Notes: generated by a model from the letters alone, not told the origin. A DNA stretch of 64,000 bases from Bosea sp. BIWAKO-01 (GCF_001748145.1 NZ_BCQA01000001.1:2506501-2570500), one strand, 5' to 3'; shown: positions 43,629 to 52,831, counted from the first letter of the stretch. Program-made: numbers and translations.

Positions 43629-44186
43629 TCAGGGTTCGAGTTCGGAATCCCAGTAGAGATAGTCGAGCCAGCTCTCGTGCAGATAGTTCGGCGGGAAGAG
43701 CTTGCCGTTGCGGTGCAGGTCGTTGACCGTCGGCGCGAAGGGCCTTTGCAGTGGTAACATGCCGACGACGGTCGGCATCTTGTCGCCCTTGCGCAGATTG
43801 CAGGGCGAGCAGGCCGCGACCACATTGTCCCAGGTCGTCAGGCCGCCCTTCGAGCGTGGCACGACATGGTCGAAGGTGAGTTCGTCGCGCGTGCCGCAGT
43901 ACTGGCAAGAGAAGCGGTCGCGCAGGAAGACGTTGAAGCGGGTGAAGGCGGGGGTGCGGGACGGCTTGATATAGGTCTTCAGCGAGACCACCGACGGGAG
44001 CTTCATGTTGAAGCTCGGGCTGTGCACGATCGTGTCGTATTCCGAGACGATGTTCACCCGGTCCATGAAGACCGCCTTGATGGCGTCCTGCCAGCTCCAG
44101 AGCGAGAGAGGGTAGTAGCTCAGCGGCCGAAAATCGGCATTGAGCACCAGAGCCGGACAGCCATCCGGAGAGGCCATCGGATGCAT
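43629..44186 (-). CDS. HNH endonuclease of the conserved alphaproteobacterial type
   Basis: A protein of 185 residues: VLNADFRPLSYYPLSLWSWQDAIKAVFMDRVNIVSEYD, then the zinc-HNH module FSCQYCGTRDELTFDHVVPRSKGGLTTWDNVVAACSPCNLRKGD with two CxxC pairs (CQYC, CSPC) and the catalytic DHVVP histidine. The ending PPNYLHESWLDYLYWDSELEP is also typical. It is a highly conserved single gene whose role is not established. The start is uncertain between ATG 44186 and 44177; the frame extends to 44246. Confidence 0.85.
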   Translation of the reverse strand: MHPMASPDGCPALVLNADFRPLSYYPLSLWSWQDAIKAVFMDRVNIVSEYDTIVHSPSFNMKLPSVVSLKTYIKPSRTPAFTRFNVFLRDRFSCQYCGTRDELTFDHVVPRSKGGLTTWDNVVAACSPCNLRKGDKMPTVVGMLPLQRPFAPTVNDLHRNGKLFPPNYLHESWLDYLYWDSELEP

Positions 44187-44364
44187 CACATGCGCCGTCA
44201 AACCCGTCGCACCTCCGCTGATCGAAGCAGGACGAATCCTGCTCACAGCTCAATGTACGCGCGAGACGACAGGAATGTGAAGATGCCGCAGTGCGAAGTT
44301 GATGTGCGTCATAGTGGCCGGCCTTGAGCCGACCGACGCCATCCATTCCGAATTCTGGGGTGAT

Positions 44365-44383
44365 ACCCGGCTTAATGCCGGGT
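44365..44383. terminator. Hairpin downstream of the hydroxybutyryl-CoA dehydrogenase gene
   Basis: ACCCGGC, TTAAT, GCCGGGT forms a perfect 7-bp stem 11 bases after the stop codon at 44395 (minus strand). There is no T run beside it, so it is a weak or Rho-assisted terminator candidate only. Confidence 0.4.
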
Positions 44384-44394
44384 CGGGATGCCGG

Positions 44395-45279
44395 TCAGCG
44401 GGTCGGGACCGGCTTTTCTCCGCGATAATCGTAGAAACCGCGCTTGGTCTTGCGGCCGAGCCACCCGGCTTCGACATATTTTACCAGCAGCGGGCAGGGG
44501 CGATATTTCGAATCCGCCAGGCCATCATGGAGCACCTGCATCACGGAGAGGCAGGTATCGAGGCCGATAAAGTCGGCAAGCTGGAGCGGACCCATCGGAT
44601 GATTGGCGCCGAGCTTCATGGCGGTGTCGATCGCCTCGACCGAGCCGACGCCCTCATACAGCGTATAGACCGCCTCGTTGATCATCGGCAGCAGGATGCG
44701 GTTGACGATGAAGGCCGGGAAATCCTCCGAGACCGTCACCGTCTTGTGCAGCTTGCTGATGAAGCTGCGGGCTGCCTCGAAAGTATGGTCGTCGGTGGCG
44801 ATGCCGCGAATCAGCTCGACGAGCTGCATCAGCGGCACCGGGTTCATGAAATGGATGCCGATGAAGCGCTCCGGCCGGTCGGTCGCCGCGGCAAGCCGGG
44901 TGATCGAGATCGACGAGGTGTTGGATGCAAGCATCGTCTCCGGCTTGATATGCGGGCAGACGGCGGTGAAGATCTTGCGCTTGACCTCCTCGCTTTCGGT
45001 CGCGGCCTCGATGATCAGGTCGCAGTCGCCAAGCCCTTCGAGGGTCGGCGTTGCGACGATCTTGGCCATGGCTTCGCGCCGTAGCGAGTCATCCATGGCG
45101 CCCTTGGTGACCTGACGCGCCATATTGCCGTCGATCGTCGCCAGTGCGGCCTTGATGCGGTCTTCGGCGAGGTCGTGCAGCCGGATGTCGAAGCCAGCGA
45201 CGGCTGCGACATGGGCAATGCCGTTGCCCATCTGCCCCGCGCCAATGATGCCGATCGTCTTGATCGCCTGGTCCGACAT
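44395..45279 (-). CDS. hbdA: 3-hydroxybutyryl-CoA dehydrogenase
   Basis: A 294-residue enzyme that interconverts 3-hydroxybutyryl-CoA and acetoacetyl-CoA with NAD(P). The Rossmann start is KTIGIIGAGQMGNGIAHVAAVAGFDIRLHD. Active-site segments are SNTSSISITRLAA, RFIGIHFMNPVPLMQLVELI (catalytic His), and FPAFIVNRILLPMINEA. The dimer domain contains HPMGPLQLADFIGLD. The start is taken at 45279 to give the usual length; 45291 is also possible. It ends the etfB-etfA operon. Confidence 0.92.
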   Translation of the reverse strand: MSDQAIKTIGIIGAGQMGNGIAHVAAVAGFDIRLHDLAEDRIKAALATIDGNMARQVTKGAMDDSLRREAMAKIVATPTLEGLGDCDLIIEAATESEEVKRKIFTAVCPHIKPETMLASNTSSISITRLAAATDRPERFIGIHFMNPVPLMQLVELIRGIATDDHTFEAARSFISKLHKTVTVSEDFPAFIVNRILLPMINEAVYTLYEGVGSVEAIDTAMKLGANHPMGPLQLADFIGLDTCLSVMQVLHDGLADSKYRPCPLLVKYVEAGWLGRKTKRGFYDYRGEKPVPTR

Positions 45280-45390
45280 GTCCTGATCCATCTTTCGTCT
45301 GATCGCCTTCATCGTGAAAGCGACGCGGGCCGCCCAGAGCAAGCGGCCCGGATATCACATTCGTGCCGCTGGCGTCAGCGGCCGATCCTG

Positions 45391-46338
45391 TCAGCGCCCG
45401 ATCTTGGCGAGTTCGGCCTCAAGCTCGGGCATGATGGTGAAGAGGTCACCAACGAGGCCGTAATCGGCGATCTGGAAGATCGGGGCTTCCTCGTCCTTGT
45501 TGATGGCGACGATGACCTTCGAATCCTTCATGCCGGCGAGATGCTGGATCGCGCCCGAGATGCCGACGGCGATATAGAGGTCGGGCGCCACGACCTTGCC
45601 GGTCTGGCCGACCTGCCAGTCGTTCGGGGCATAGCCGGCATCCACCGCGGCGCGCGAGGCGCCCATGGCGGCTCCGAGCTTGTCGGCGACGGGTTCGATC
45701 ACCTTGCCGAAATTCTCGGCCGAAGCGAGCGCGCGGCCGCCCGAGATGATGATCTTGGCCGAAGCGAGCTCCGGACGATCGGACTTGGCGACTTCCTCGC
45801 CCTTGAAGCTCGAGGTGCCGGCATGCTCGGCAGCGGCAACTGCTTCGATCGGCGCGGTCGCGCTGCCGTCGCCGGTCGCGGCGAAGGATGCGCCGCGCAC
45901 GGTGAGCACCTTCTTGGCCTCGCCGCTCTGCACGGTCTGGATCGCGTTGCCGGCATAGATCGGACGCTCGAAGGTATCGGGCGAGACGACCTTGGTGATT
46001 TCCGAGATCTGCATGACGTCGAGCAGGGCAGCGACGCGCGGCATCACATTCTTGCCGGTCGTGGTGCCCGGCGCGACGATCGCGTCATAGGGGCCGGCCA
46101 GCGAGACGATAAGGGCAGACAGCGGTTCGGCCAGCCGGTGCTCGTAAGCAGCATCGTCGGCCAGCAGCACCTTCTCGACGCCGTCGAGCTTGGCTGCGGC
46201 CTCGGCAACCGCCTTGCAGCCCGTGCCGGCGACCAGGACATGCACAGGCGCGCCGAGCGCCTTGGCGGCGGTCAGGGCCTTGCGGGTGGCCTCGTTGAGG
46301 CTCTTGTTGTCGTGCTTGGCGAGAAGCAGCGTCGTCAT
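45391..46338 (-). CDS. etfA: Electron transfer flavoprotein alpha subunit
   Basis: A 315-residue subunit that binds FAD. The FAD domain motif is [75 protein letters not shown], followed by [29 protein letters not shown]. It takes electrons from acyl-CoA dehydrogenases and passes them to ETF-quinone oxidoreductase. It lies 4 bases after etfB. The ATG at 46338 is used; the frame starts at 46362. Confidence 0.95.
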   Translation of the reverse strand: MTTLLLAKHDNKSLNEATRKALTAAKALGAPVHVLVAGTGCKAVAEAAAKLDGVEKVLLADDAAYEHRLAEPLSALIVSLAGPYDAIVAPGTTTGKNVMPRVAALLDVMQISEITKVVSPDTFERPIYAGNAIQTVQSGEAKKVLTVRGASFAATGDGSATAPIEAVAAAEHAGTSSFKGEEVAKSDRPELASAKIIISGGRALASAENFGKVIEPVADKLGAAMGASRAAVDAGYAPNDWQVGQTGKVVAPDLYIAVGISGAIQHLAGMKDSKVIVAINKDEEAPIFQIADYGLVGDLFTIMPELEAELAKIGR

Positions 46339-46342
46339 GATT

Positions 46343-47092
46343 TTAGAGAACTCCTGCTTCATTCTTCAGCTTGGAAACCAGCTCGGCGACCGAGCCGACC
46401 TTGACGCCGGCGGATCGGCTTGGCGGTTCGGTGGTCTTCAGGACCTTGAGGCGCGGCGCGATGTCGACGCCGAGCGCTTCGGCGGTGGTCTCATCAAGCG
46501 GCTTCTTCTTGGCCTTCATGATGTTGGGCAGCGAGGCGTAGCGCGGCTCGTTCAGTCGCAGATCGGTGGTCACGATCGCCGGCAGCTTGAGACCCACGGT
46601 CTGCAGGCCGCCATCGACCTCGCGGGTGACGTCGACCGAACCCTCGCCGATCACCACCTTGGAGGCGAAGGTCCCCTGCGGCCAGCCAAGCAGGGCGGCC
46701 AGCATCTGGCCGGTCTGGTTGCAGTCGTCGTCGATCGCCTGCTTGCCGAGAATGACGAGCTGCGGGCTCTCCTGCTCGACGATCTTCTTCAGGAGCTTGG
46801 CGACGGCGAGAGGCTCGACCGTGCCCTCGGCCTTCACCAGGATGCCGCGATCGGCACCCATGGCGAGACCCGTGCGGATGGTTTCCGCAGCCTGCGCCGG
46901 GCCGATCGAGACGACGATGACCTCGGTCGCCTTGCCGGCTTCCTTGAGCCGCAACGCTTCCTCGACGGCGATCTCATCGAACGGATTCATCGACATCTTG
47001 ACATTGGCAAGCTCGACGCCCGAGCCGTCCGCCTTCACGCGGATCTTCACATTGTAGTCGACAACCCGCTTGACGGGCACAAGGATCTTCAT
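46343..47092 (-). CDS. etfB: Electron transfer flavoprotein beta subunit
   Basis: A 249-residue subunit: [24 protein letters not shown] region [35 protein letters not shown] and the conserved [34 protein letters not shown], then [41 protein letters not shown]. It carries AMP and forms the ETF heterodimer. It is followed by etfA. Confidence 0.95.
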   Translation of the reverse strand: MKILVPVKRVVDYNVKIRVKADGSGVELANVKMSMNPFDEIAVEEALRLKEAGKATEVIVVSIGPAQAAETIRTGLAMGADRGILVKAEGTVEPLAVAKLLKKIVEQESPQLVILGKQAIDDDCNQTGQMLAALLGWPQGTFASKVVIGEGSVDVTREVDGGLQTVGLKLPAIVTTDLRLNEPRYASLPNIMKAKKKPLDETTAEALGVDIAPRLKVLKTTEPPSRSAGVKVGSVAELVSKLKNEAGVL

Positions 47093-47236
47093 CGTCGCTT
47101 CACCGTTCGGGAGAGATACGATCGAGGCCGCGCCGCGCGACGCGGCAGGATGACGGCATCGTGGCTCTCGGCTGGAATGCCGGGGGACCGTAGCGATGGC
47201 TGTTTAGGCTTGTCAACGCCGCGAAAGTCGCGGGCG

Positions 47237-47932
47237 TCACCCTCTTGCAGCGCGCCCGAACAGCCCGACGCCGCGATGGATGAAGATCGGGGTCAGCCCC
47301 GCCCCGGTCGCAAGCCCGCCGAGATGCGCCCACCAGCCGACATTACCCTGCGGGTCGACGAAGGCTGACATGAACTGGAAGAGGATCCAGGCGCCGAGCG
47401 CGTACATCGCCGGAATGTGCAGCGGAATCCATTTGAAGGCGAGGCCCCAGATCCGGACCTGCGGATAGAGCATCAGATAGGAGGCGATGACGCCCGAAAT
47501 TGCGCCCGATGCCCCGATCAGCGGCTGCTCCGAATCAGGATTCATGACGGCATGCGCCAGCGACCCGGCCAGGCCGCAAAGAAAGAAGAAGGCCAGAAAG
47601 CGGAAATGGCCCATCGCGTCCTCGACATTGTCGCCGAAGACCCAGAGGAACAGCATGTTGCCGACGAGATGGGCGAAGCTCGCATGCAGCAGCACATTGC
47701 TGAACAGCGTCAGCCAGGCCGGAGCCTGCATGATCTCGATGGGTAGTTGCGCGGTGCCGAAGAAGACGGAGGGGATCAGGCCGAAGCCGGCCATGACGGC
47801 GATCTCGCCAGGCGGTTCGTGCAGGATCCAGATCGCGAGATGGATGCCGATGCAGGCACTGACCAGGGCATAGGTCACATAGGGCGCGCGCATGAAGCGC
47901 AGCGGAACGCCGTCATGCAGCGGTACGAACAT
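47237..47932 (-). CDS. Rhomboid-family intramembrane protease
   Basis: A 231-residue protein with six or seven membrane segments. The catalytic Ser lies in IGASGAISGVIASYLML and the catalytic His in WWAHLGGLATGAGL. The first-loop sequence LLHASFAHLVGNMLFLWVFGDNVED is typical. It cleaves membrane-embedded substrates in the inner membrane; targets are unknown. It lies 8 bases after the adenosyltransferase gene on the same strand. Confidence 0.9.
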   Translation of the reverse strand: MFVPLHDGVPLRFMRAPYVTYALVSACIGIHLAIWILHEPPGEIAVMAGFGLIPSVFFGTAQLPIEIMQAPAWLTLFSNVLLHASFAHLVGNMLFLWVFGDNVEDAMGHFRFLAFFFLCGLAGSLAHAVMNPDSEQPLIGASGAISGVIASYLMLYPQVRIWGLAFKWIPLHIPAMYALGAWILFQFMSAFVDPQGNVGWWAHLGGLATGAGLTPIFIHRGVGLFGRAARG

Positions 47933-47940
47933 GTCCGGCT

Positions 47941-48522
47941 CTAGCGGTTCTGCCCGGGAACCCAGAGCACATCGCCCCCGGCCCTGGCATTGAGGAAACG
48001 TGAGGCGACGAACAGGAAGTCCGAAAGCCGGTTGATGTATTTTAGCGCCGGCGCGGAGACGCGCTCCCCCTCGGTCTGGGCGAGTTCGACCATCAGGCGT
48101 TCAGCCCTCCGGCTGACCGTGCGGGCGAGATGAAGATAGGCGGCCGACGGTGTTCCGCCGGGCAGGACGAAGGAGCGCAACGGGGCGAGCGCTGCGTTCA
48201 GCTGATCGATTTCCGCTTCAAGGCGGTCGACCTGAGCCTGGACGATGCGCAGCGGCTCATAGGCGAGCGGCTCGCCGGTGTCGGGCGTCGAAAGATCGGC
48301 TCCGAGATCGAAAAGATCGTTGGCGATCCGTCCGAGCATGGCATCGACCTCGCCATCCTCGGTTGCGGCATGCAGCCGTGCCAGTCCGACACAGGCATTG
48401 GTCTCGTCGACGGTGCCATAGGCTGCGATGCGCAGGTCGTATTTCGGCCGGCGTGGGCCGGTCGCGAGCCCGGTGGTGCCGTTATCCCCGGTGCGCGTAT
48501 AGATGCGATTCAGCTTGACCAT
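47941..48522 (-). CDS. pduO: Cob(I)alamin adenosyltransferase, PduO/MMAB type
   Basis: A 193-residue enzyme: VKLNRIYTRTGDNGTTGLATGPRRPKYDLRIAAYGTVDETNACVGLA, then DLFDLGADLSTP, FVLPGGTPSAAYLHLARTVSRRAERLMVEL and INRLSDFLFVASRFLNARAGGDVLW. All parts of the ATP- and corrinoid-binding PduO-type fold are present. It makes adenosylcobalamin from cob(I)alamin and ATP. It is in the conserved alphaproteobacterial block with ETF genes. Confidence 0.93.
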   Translation of the reverse strand: MVKLNRIYTRTGDNGTTGLATGPRRPKYDLRIAAYGTVDETNACVGLARLHAATEDGEVDAMLGRIANDLFDLGADLSTPDTGEPLAYEPLRIVQAQVDRLEAEIDQLNAALAPLRSFVLPGGTPSAAYLHLARTVSRRAERLMVELAQTEGERVSAPALKYINRLSDFLFVASRFLNARAGGDVLWVPGQNR

Positions 48523-48596
48523 GACGCGTTATAGCGCGTCGCGTCCGCAACGGAAGGCTTGGAGCGCCGCAGCCTGCGCCGTGCCGAGATGCTTTC

Positions 48597-48690
48597 GATC
48601 ATCGAATCGAAACGCGTATCCGGTCAGGCGATCCAACCTTCTGTGTCCGCGTCGGCATTCCCGAAAGCCGCAATCCGCCTTGCGGGCCGT
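48597..48690 (+). repeat. Dispersed intergenic repeat, copy D
   Basis: Reads GATCATCGAATCGAAACGCGTATC, then CAGGCGATCCAACCTTCTGT, GTCGGCATTCCCGAAAGCCGCAATCC and GCCTTGCGGGCCG. It matches copies A and C in order and spacing but the hairpin core is worn and the last ten bases are not conserved. It lies in the gap between the adenosyltransferase and PagL-like genes. Confidence 0.75.
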
Positions 48691-48705
48691 CTCTCCGGCG
48701 AAGGG

Positions 48706-49296
48706 TCAGAAGGTGTAGCCGAGCCTGGCGCCGAAATTGGCGGGGCCGCGCGGCTTGTCCTTGTCGGAGCAGCCGGTGGTGCCGAATTGCTCGAGCGTCG
48801 CGATCAGGCTCCAGCGATCGCTGAGGCGAACCCCGAGCGCCGCGGCACCGCGCGTGCCGGTATCGCAGCCGACGACGAGCCGGTTCTCCGGGACGACCGG
48901 ACCGGTCTTGCCGTCATTGACGGCGGCGCCGAAGCTGGCCTCGACGAAGACATTCTTCGAGAGATCCACGGTCCAGGTCGCGCCCGCATAGGCATAGCGC
49001 GTGCCGTTGAAATTGATGCTGGAGCCGAGATGGAAGCGCGGCACGAAGGCCGAGGCGATGCGATCGTTCAGCGGGATGATGCGTGGCGTCATCACCTCGC
49101 CATTGAAGTTCAGCAATCCGCTTTCGCGTCCGCCGGGATTCGCGGGAGCAATGCCGAGGCGCGCTTCCCAGGACGGAAGCGGCGTTTCGGTTGCGGGGGC
49201 GTAGCTGGAAACTCCGGGAGGCAAGGCCTGCGACTGCGACAGGGCAGGCGAGGCAGCCAGGAAGCCGGCAAGGATCAGCAACGCGACGCGCGGCAT
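48706..49296 (-). CDS. Outer-membrane protein of PagL-like (acyloxyacyl hydrolase) type
   Basis: A 196-residue exported protein with signal peptide (ending ALS) and alternating beta-strand pattern: PSWEARLGIAPANPGG, HLGSSINFNGTRYAYAGATWTVDLSKNVFVEASFGAAVNDGK, RGAAALGVRLSDRWSLIATLEQFGT, ending NFGARLGYTF with a terminal Phe. Layout and ending match the lipid A 3-O-deacylase/PagL barrel of alphaproteobacteria. The expected catalytic His-x-Ser in the last strand is replaced by LEQFGTTG, so enzyme activity is doubtful. Two cysteines (VVGCDTG, TGCSD) may form a disulfide. Confidence 0.65.
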   Translation of the reverse strand: MPRVALLILAGFLAASPALSQSQALPPGVSSYAPATETPLPSWEARLGIAPANPGGRESGLLNFNGEVMTPRIIPLNDRIASAFVPRFHLGSSINFNGTRYAYAGATWTVDLSKNVFVEASFGAAVNDGKTGPVVPENRLVVGCDTGTRGAAALGVRLSDRWSLIATLEQFGTTGCSDKDKPRGPANFGARLGYTF

Positions 49297-49470
49297 GGGC
49301 TACAGGTTCTTTTTATCGTTTGAACGGGCGTTAGTGAAACGCATAGACTCGTGTCCAGAATGCGGCAAGCGCGGTTGAGACCCCTGGCGGGTTATCCAGA
49401 ACATCTGATTTATCAACAGCTTACGCATGGTCAGTCAGAACTGTCGCACCCGCCGAGAAGCGAGGCGGGC

Positions 49471-49659
49471 TCAGCCTCCGCGCCACCAGAGCACGCCGAT
49501 GATCACCAGGATCGCGACGAATTGCAGCACCACACGGAGTCGCATCAGGTTCTGCGATGTGTTCGCGCTGCCGCCGCGCAGCATGTTGGCGAGACCCAGC
49601 AGCAGCACCAGGGCGACGGCGCCGACTGCGATGGGGACGAGCGATCCGGAAATGGTCAT
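49471..49659 (-). CDS. Twin transmembrane (HIG1-like) protein
   Basis: A 62-residue protein with two membrane segments, SLVPIAVGAVALVLLLGLANML and RVVLQFVAILVIIGVLWW, joined by RGGSANTSQNLMRLR. The loop 'RGGS.N.SQ.LMR.RV..Q' is the conserved signature of the twin-TM protein that stands upstream of cobalamin adenosyltransferase and etf genes in many alphaproteobacteria. A role with respiratory complexes is suggested by the HIG1 resemblance. Confidence 0.8.
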   Translation of the reverse strand: MTISGSLVPIAVGAVALVLLLGLANMLRGGSANTSQNLMRLRVVLQFVAILVIIGVLWWRGG

Positions 49660-49747
49660 GCGCGAGATTTAGAGTGCTGCCGCGCGCTTGACCAGTGGAA
49701 GCGCCACTGAGACCGGCGGCAACATGCCGCTGCGGCCAGCGGCGCAC

Positions 49748-50620
49748 TCAGCGATAACGCCGCTGCACGATCAGGTGGGCCGCCACGGTCAGCAGGAGCG
49801 TCGCCGTCATCAGGATGAAGGAAATCGCACCGCCGAAGGGCCAGTTGTTCTGTTGTGCGAACTGGCCATAGACGAGGGGCCCCATCGTCTGGAATTTCGG
49901 GCCTCCGAGCAGAACGGGGGTCGCATAGGCATTCATCGCCAGGATGAAGGTCAGGATCGTGCCAGCGAGAATCCCCGGGAGCGCCAGGGGCCAGAGGACG
50001 CGGCGGAACATCGCGACGGGGCCGGCGCCCAGGCTGAACGCTGCCTCCTCGACATTGCGGTTGATACCTTCGATCACGCTCTGCAAAGTCAGCACCATGA
50101 AGGGCAGGTTGACCGCGACGATGCCGATGATCACGGCCGTCTCGGTGAACATGATCTCGATCGGCTGATTGATCAGGCCGAGCCCCATCAGAGAGGCGTT
50201 GAGCGCGCCCTTGTTGCCGAAAGCGGTCATCCAGCCGGCGGCACGAACAGCGTTGCCGACGAACAGGGGGAGCACGACCGCCATGATCAGCAGATTCTTG
50301 AACCGGCTTTCGGTGCGCGCCAGCACATAGGCCAGGGGGAAGCCCATGATCAGGCAGGCAATGGTGCAGATCACCGCGACGCGCACGGTGCGCGTGAGCA
50401 CGTTGAGATAATAGGCGTCGGTGAAGAACTTGACGTAGTTCTCGATGGTCAGTCCGTCGACCATGAACTGGCCCGGAATGAACTGGTTCAGCGAATAGCG
50501 GAACAGGATCGCGACCGGGCCGATCAGCCCGATCGCGACGAAGATGGTCGCGGGCACGACGAGCGCCCCGGCGAGTCCGGTGCGGCCGCCCGCAACAGCT
50601 TCTGGGGCAGTCGTGCTCAT
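49748..50620 (-). CDS. ABC importer permease, PotB type
   Basis: A 290-residue permease with six membrane segments. The EAA loop near its end (VEEAAFSLGAGPVAMFRRVLWPLALPGILAGTI) contacts the ATPase. It belongs to the spermidine/putrescine (PotB) branch. It is the last of four transporter genes (PotC-like, PotA-like, PotD-like, PotB-like, in transcription order), 8 bases after the binding-protein gene. Confidence 0.87.
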   Translation of the reverse strand: MSTTAPEAVAGGRTGLAGALVVPATIFVAIGLIGPVAILFRYSLNQFIPGQFMVDGLTIENYVKFFTDAYYLNVLTRTVRVAVICTIACLIMGFPLAYVLARTESRFKNLLIMAVVLPLFVGNAVRAAGWMTAFGNKGALNASLMGLGLINQPIEIMFTETAVIIGIVAVNLPFMVLTLQSVIEGINRNVEEAAFSLGAGPVAMFRRVLWPLALPGILAGTILTFILAMNAYATPVLLGGPKFQTMGPLVYGQFAQQNNWPFGGAISFILMTATLLLTVAAHLIVQRRYR

Positions 50621-50627
50621 GGCCGCA

Positions 50628-51674
50628 TCACGCCTTGAAGACCTTGTCCCACCACTCCTTCATCGCCGAATCATTCTTGGCGAGGAAGCCGTAGTCGAGA
50701 TCCTTGAGGCGCTTTTCCTCCTCGGGCGTGAAGCCGATCCGCTTCTGCAGCGCGGGCGCCACGTTGAGGCCGGTGACGGTGCCGTTATAGCCCATATCGA
50801 CCGCGAAAGCCTCCTGCGGAGCCGTCTCGAGCATGGCGTTCATGTAGGCGTAGGCGTTCTCCTTGTTCGGCGCATTCTTCGGAATGACGAAACCGGAGAC
50901 ATAGGCGGGGATGCCTTCAATCGGGGAAACCGCCTCGCAGGGAATGCCGGCATCCTGCCACTGGACGACGCGCGCTTTCCAGATCGCGCTGATGCCGACC
51001 TCCTCGTTCTTCATCGCCTGGGCGAAGGCCTCGTTCGTCGGGTAGACGCGCGCGCCCGCCTTCTTGACGGCGAGCAGAACCTCCTTCGCCTTGTCGAGGT
51101 CGTTCATGCTGGCGCCGTTCGTTGCGGCCATCGAGGCGGCGACCATGATCGACTGATACTGAATGTCGATGAAGCCGATCTTGTTGCCCCATTTCGGGTC
51201 GAGCCAATCCTTGAAACCGGTCGGCGCGGGGCTGATCAGCTTGGGATTGTAGATGACGACGTTGCCGGAATAGATGTGCCCGATGCCATAGGGGTACTTC
51301 ATCGTCGGCAGCAGGTTCTTGGCGTTCGGGATCTTGGAGAAGTCGAGCTGCTCCACGACGCCGGCCTCGTTCATCTCGTACATATTGGCGGCCGAGAGTC
51401 CGTGGATGTCGACTGTGCCGCGCGGCAGGCGACGCTCGGCGACCATCTTGGCGCGGCGTGGGGCGTCGCCGGCCTGGTCCTGCAGGACCTCGATGCCCTT
51501 GGGCTTCAGGATCGGGTCCTCGATGTTCTTGGTGAGGAGGCGGGCATAGTCGCCGCCCCAGGTTCCGACCACGACCTTGCCGCCTGACTGGGCCAAGGCC
51601 GGGCCGCCCAGCGCCGCGGCGCTCGCTCCCGCCGCGAGACCTTGCAGGACATGGCGCCTGTTGATCGAGTTCAT
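50628..51674 (-). CDS. ABC importer substrate-binding protein, PotD/PotF type
   Basis: A 348-residue periplasmic protein with a Tat-like signal (NRRHVLQGLAAGASAAALGGPALA). The mature part (VVVGTWGGDYARLLTKNIEDPI) resembles the PotD/extracellular type-1 fold: WLDPKWGNKIGFID, VVIYNPKLIS, GFVIPKNAPNKENAYAYMNAMLE. The ligand is not readable. It begins 96 bases downstream of the ATPase stop, so it may have its own promoter or a processing site. Confidence 0.85.
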   Translation of the reverse strand: MNSINRRHVLQGLAAGASAAALGGPALAQSGGKVVVGTWGGDYARLLTKNIEDPILKPKGIEVLQDQAGDAPRRAKMVAERRLPRGTVDIHGLSAANMYEMNEAGVVEQLDFSKIPNAKNLLPTMKYPYGIGHIYSGNVVIYNPKLISPAPTGFKDWLDPKWGNKIGFIDIQYQSIMVAASMAATNGASMNDLDKAKEVLLAVKKAGARVYPTNEAFAQAMKNEEVGISAIWKARVVQWQDAGIPCEAVSPIEGIPAYVSGFVIPKNAPNKENAYAYMNAMLETAPQEAFAVDMGYNGTVTGLNVAPALQKRIGFTPEEEKRLKDLDYGFLAKNDSAMKEWWDKVFKA

Positions 51675-51769
51675 GTGAGTTCTCCCCTGTTGGACGCCTG
51701 TCGAGCTAGAAACCGTGATCGAGCCATGTTCGGACGGAGAGCCGCAATGCGCCTTTCCCGATCATGGCC

Positions 51770-52828
51770 TTACGGCTCGCGCGGATAGACGAGCCCGGCG
51801 TCTTCGGCCCAGCCTATCGTGATGGTATCGCCCGGCTTCGGCTCGATGCTGCCCTGGCGATTCGGGAGCTGCAGCAACATCCGGTCGTGCTCGGAAAGAC
51901 GGACATCGATATCGAGCAGCGCGCCGAGATAGGAGACGTGCTCGACACGGGCCTCGAAGCGATTGACGCACGCTCCGGCCTCGGCTGCCACCGAAATGCG
52001 CTCTGGCCGAAGCGCGAGTGTCGCCGGTCCGGTGCCGCTCGCGGCGCCGACAGTGATATCGAGCCCGCCGCGGCTGCGGAAGCGGCCAGGCGTGGTGGTT
52101 TCTCCGTCGAGGAAGGCGCTGCGGCCAATGAAGCCCGCGACGAAGCGGTCGGCCGGCTTCTCGTAGAGCTCGCGCTGATTGCCGATCTGCCGAACCTTGC
52201 CCTTCTCCATCACCACCAGCCGGTCAGCCATGGTGAGTGCTTCCTCCTGGTCGTGCGTGACCATGATCGTGGTGAGGCCGAGCTTGCGCTGCAGGTCGCG
52301 GATCTCGACCCGAACCTCCTGCCGGAGTTTCGCGTCGAGATTGGAGAGAGGCTCGTCGAGGAGCAGCACGTCGGGTTGCATCGCAAGCGCGCGAGCGAGC
52401 GCCACGCGCTGCTGCTGCCCCCCCGAGAGCTGGCGCGGGTAACGCTCGTCGAAGCCTGAAAGCTGCACGAGACGGAGCGCCTCCGCGACGCGCGGGGCGC
52501 GGTCGGCGGGAGGGACCTTGCGCATCTCGAGGCTGAAGGCGACGTTCTCGGCGACGGTCAGATGCGGGAACAATGCGTAGCTCTGGAACACCAGGCCGCA
52601 ATTGCGCTTCCAGGGCGGCAGCACGGTGACGTCGCGCTCGCCGATGGTGATCTTGCCGGCGCTCGGCGGCACGAAACCGGCGACCATGCGCAAGGTCGTG
52701 GTCTTGCCGCAGCCGGACGGACCGAGCAGGACCAGGAACTCGCCATCGGCGATGTCGATGGTGACGTCGTCGACGGCGTTGAAGTCGCCATAGACTTTCT
52801 GGAGATGGGTGAGCGAGAGCCGTGCCAT
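51770..52828 (-). CDS. ABC importer ATPase, PotA type
   Basis: A 352-residue ATP-binding protein: LGPSGCGKTTTLRMVAG (Walker A), LSGGQQQRVALARALA (signature), VLLLDEPLSNLDAKLR (Walker B) and the H-loop TIMVTHDQEEALTMADR. A TOBE domain follows at the end (SAFLDGETTTPGRF onward). It energises import of the solute bound by the neighbouring binding protein. It is 4 bases after the PotC-like gene. Confidence 0.92.
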   Translation of the reverse strand: MARLSLTHLQKVYGDFNAVDDVTIDIADGEFLVLLGPSGCGKTTTLRMVAGFVPPSAGKITIGERDVTVLPPWKRNCGLVFQSYALFPHLTVAENVAFSLEMRKVPPADRAPRVAEALRLVQLSGFDERYPRQLSGGQQQRVALARALAMQPDVLLLDEPLSNLDAKLRQEVRVEIRDLQRKLGLTTIMVTHDQEEALTMADRLVVMEKGKVRQIGNQRELYEKPADRFVAGFIGRSAFLDGETTTPGRFRSRGGLDITVGAASGTGPATLALRPERISVAAEAGACVNRFEARVEHVSYLGALLDIDVRLSEHDRMLLQLPNRQGSIEPKPGDTITIGWAEDAGLVYPREP

Positions 52829-52831
52829 GGG

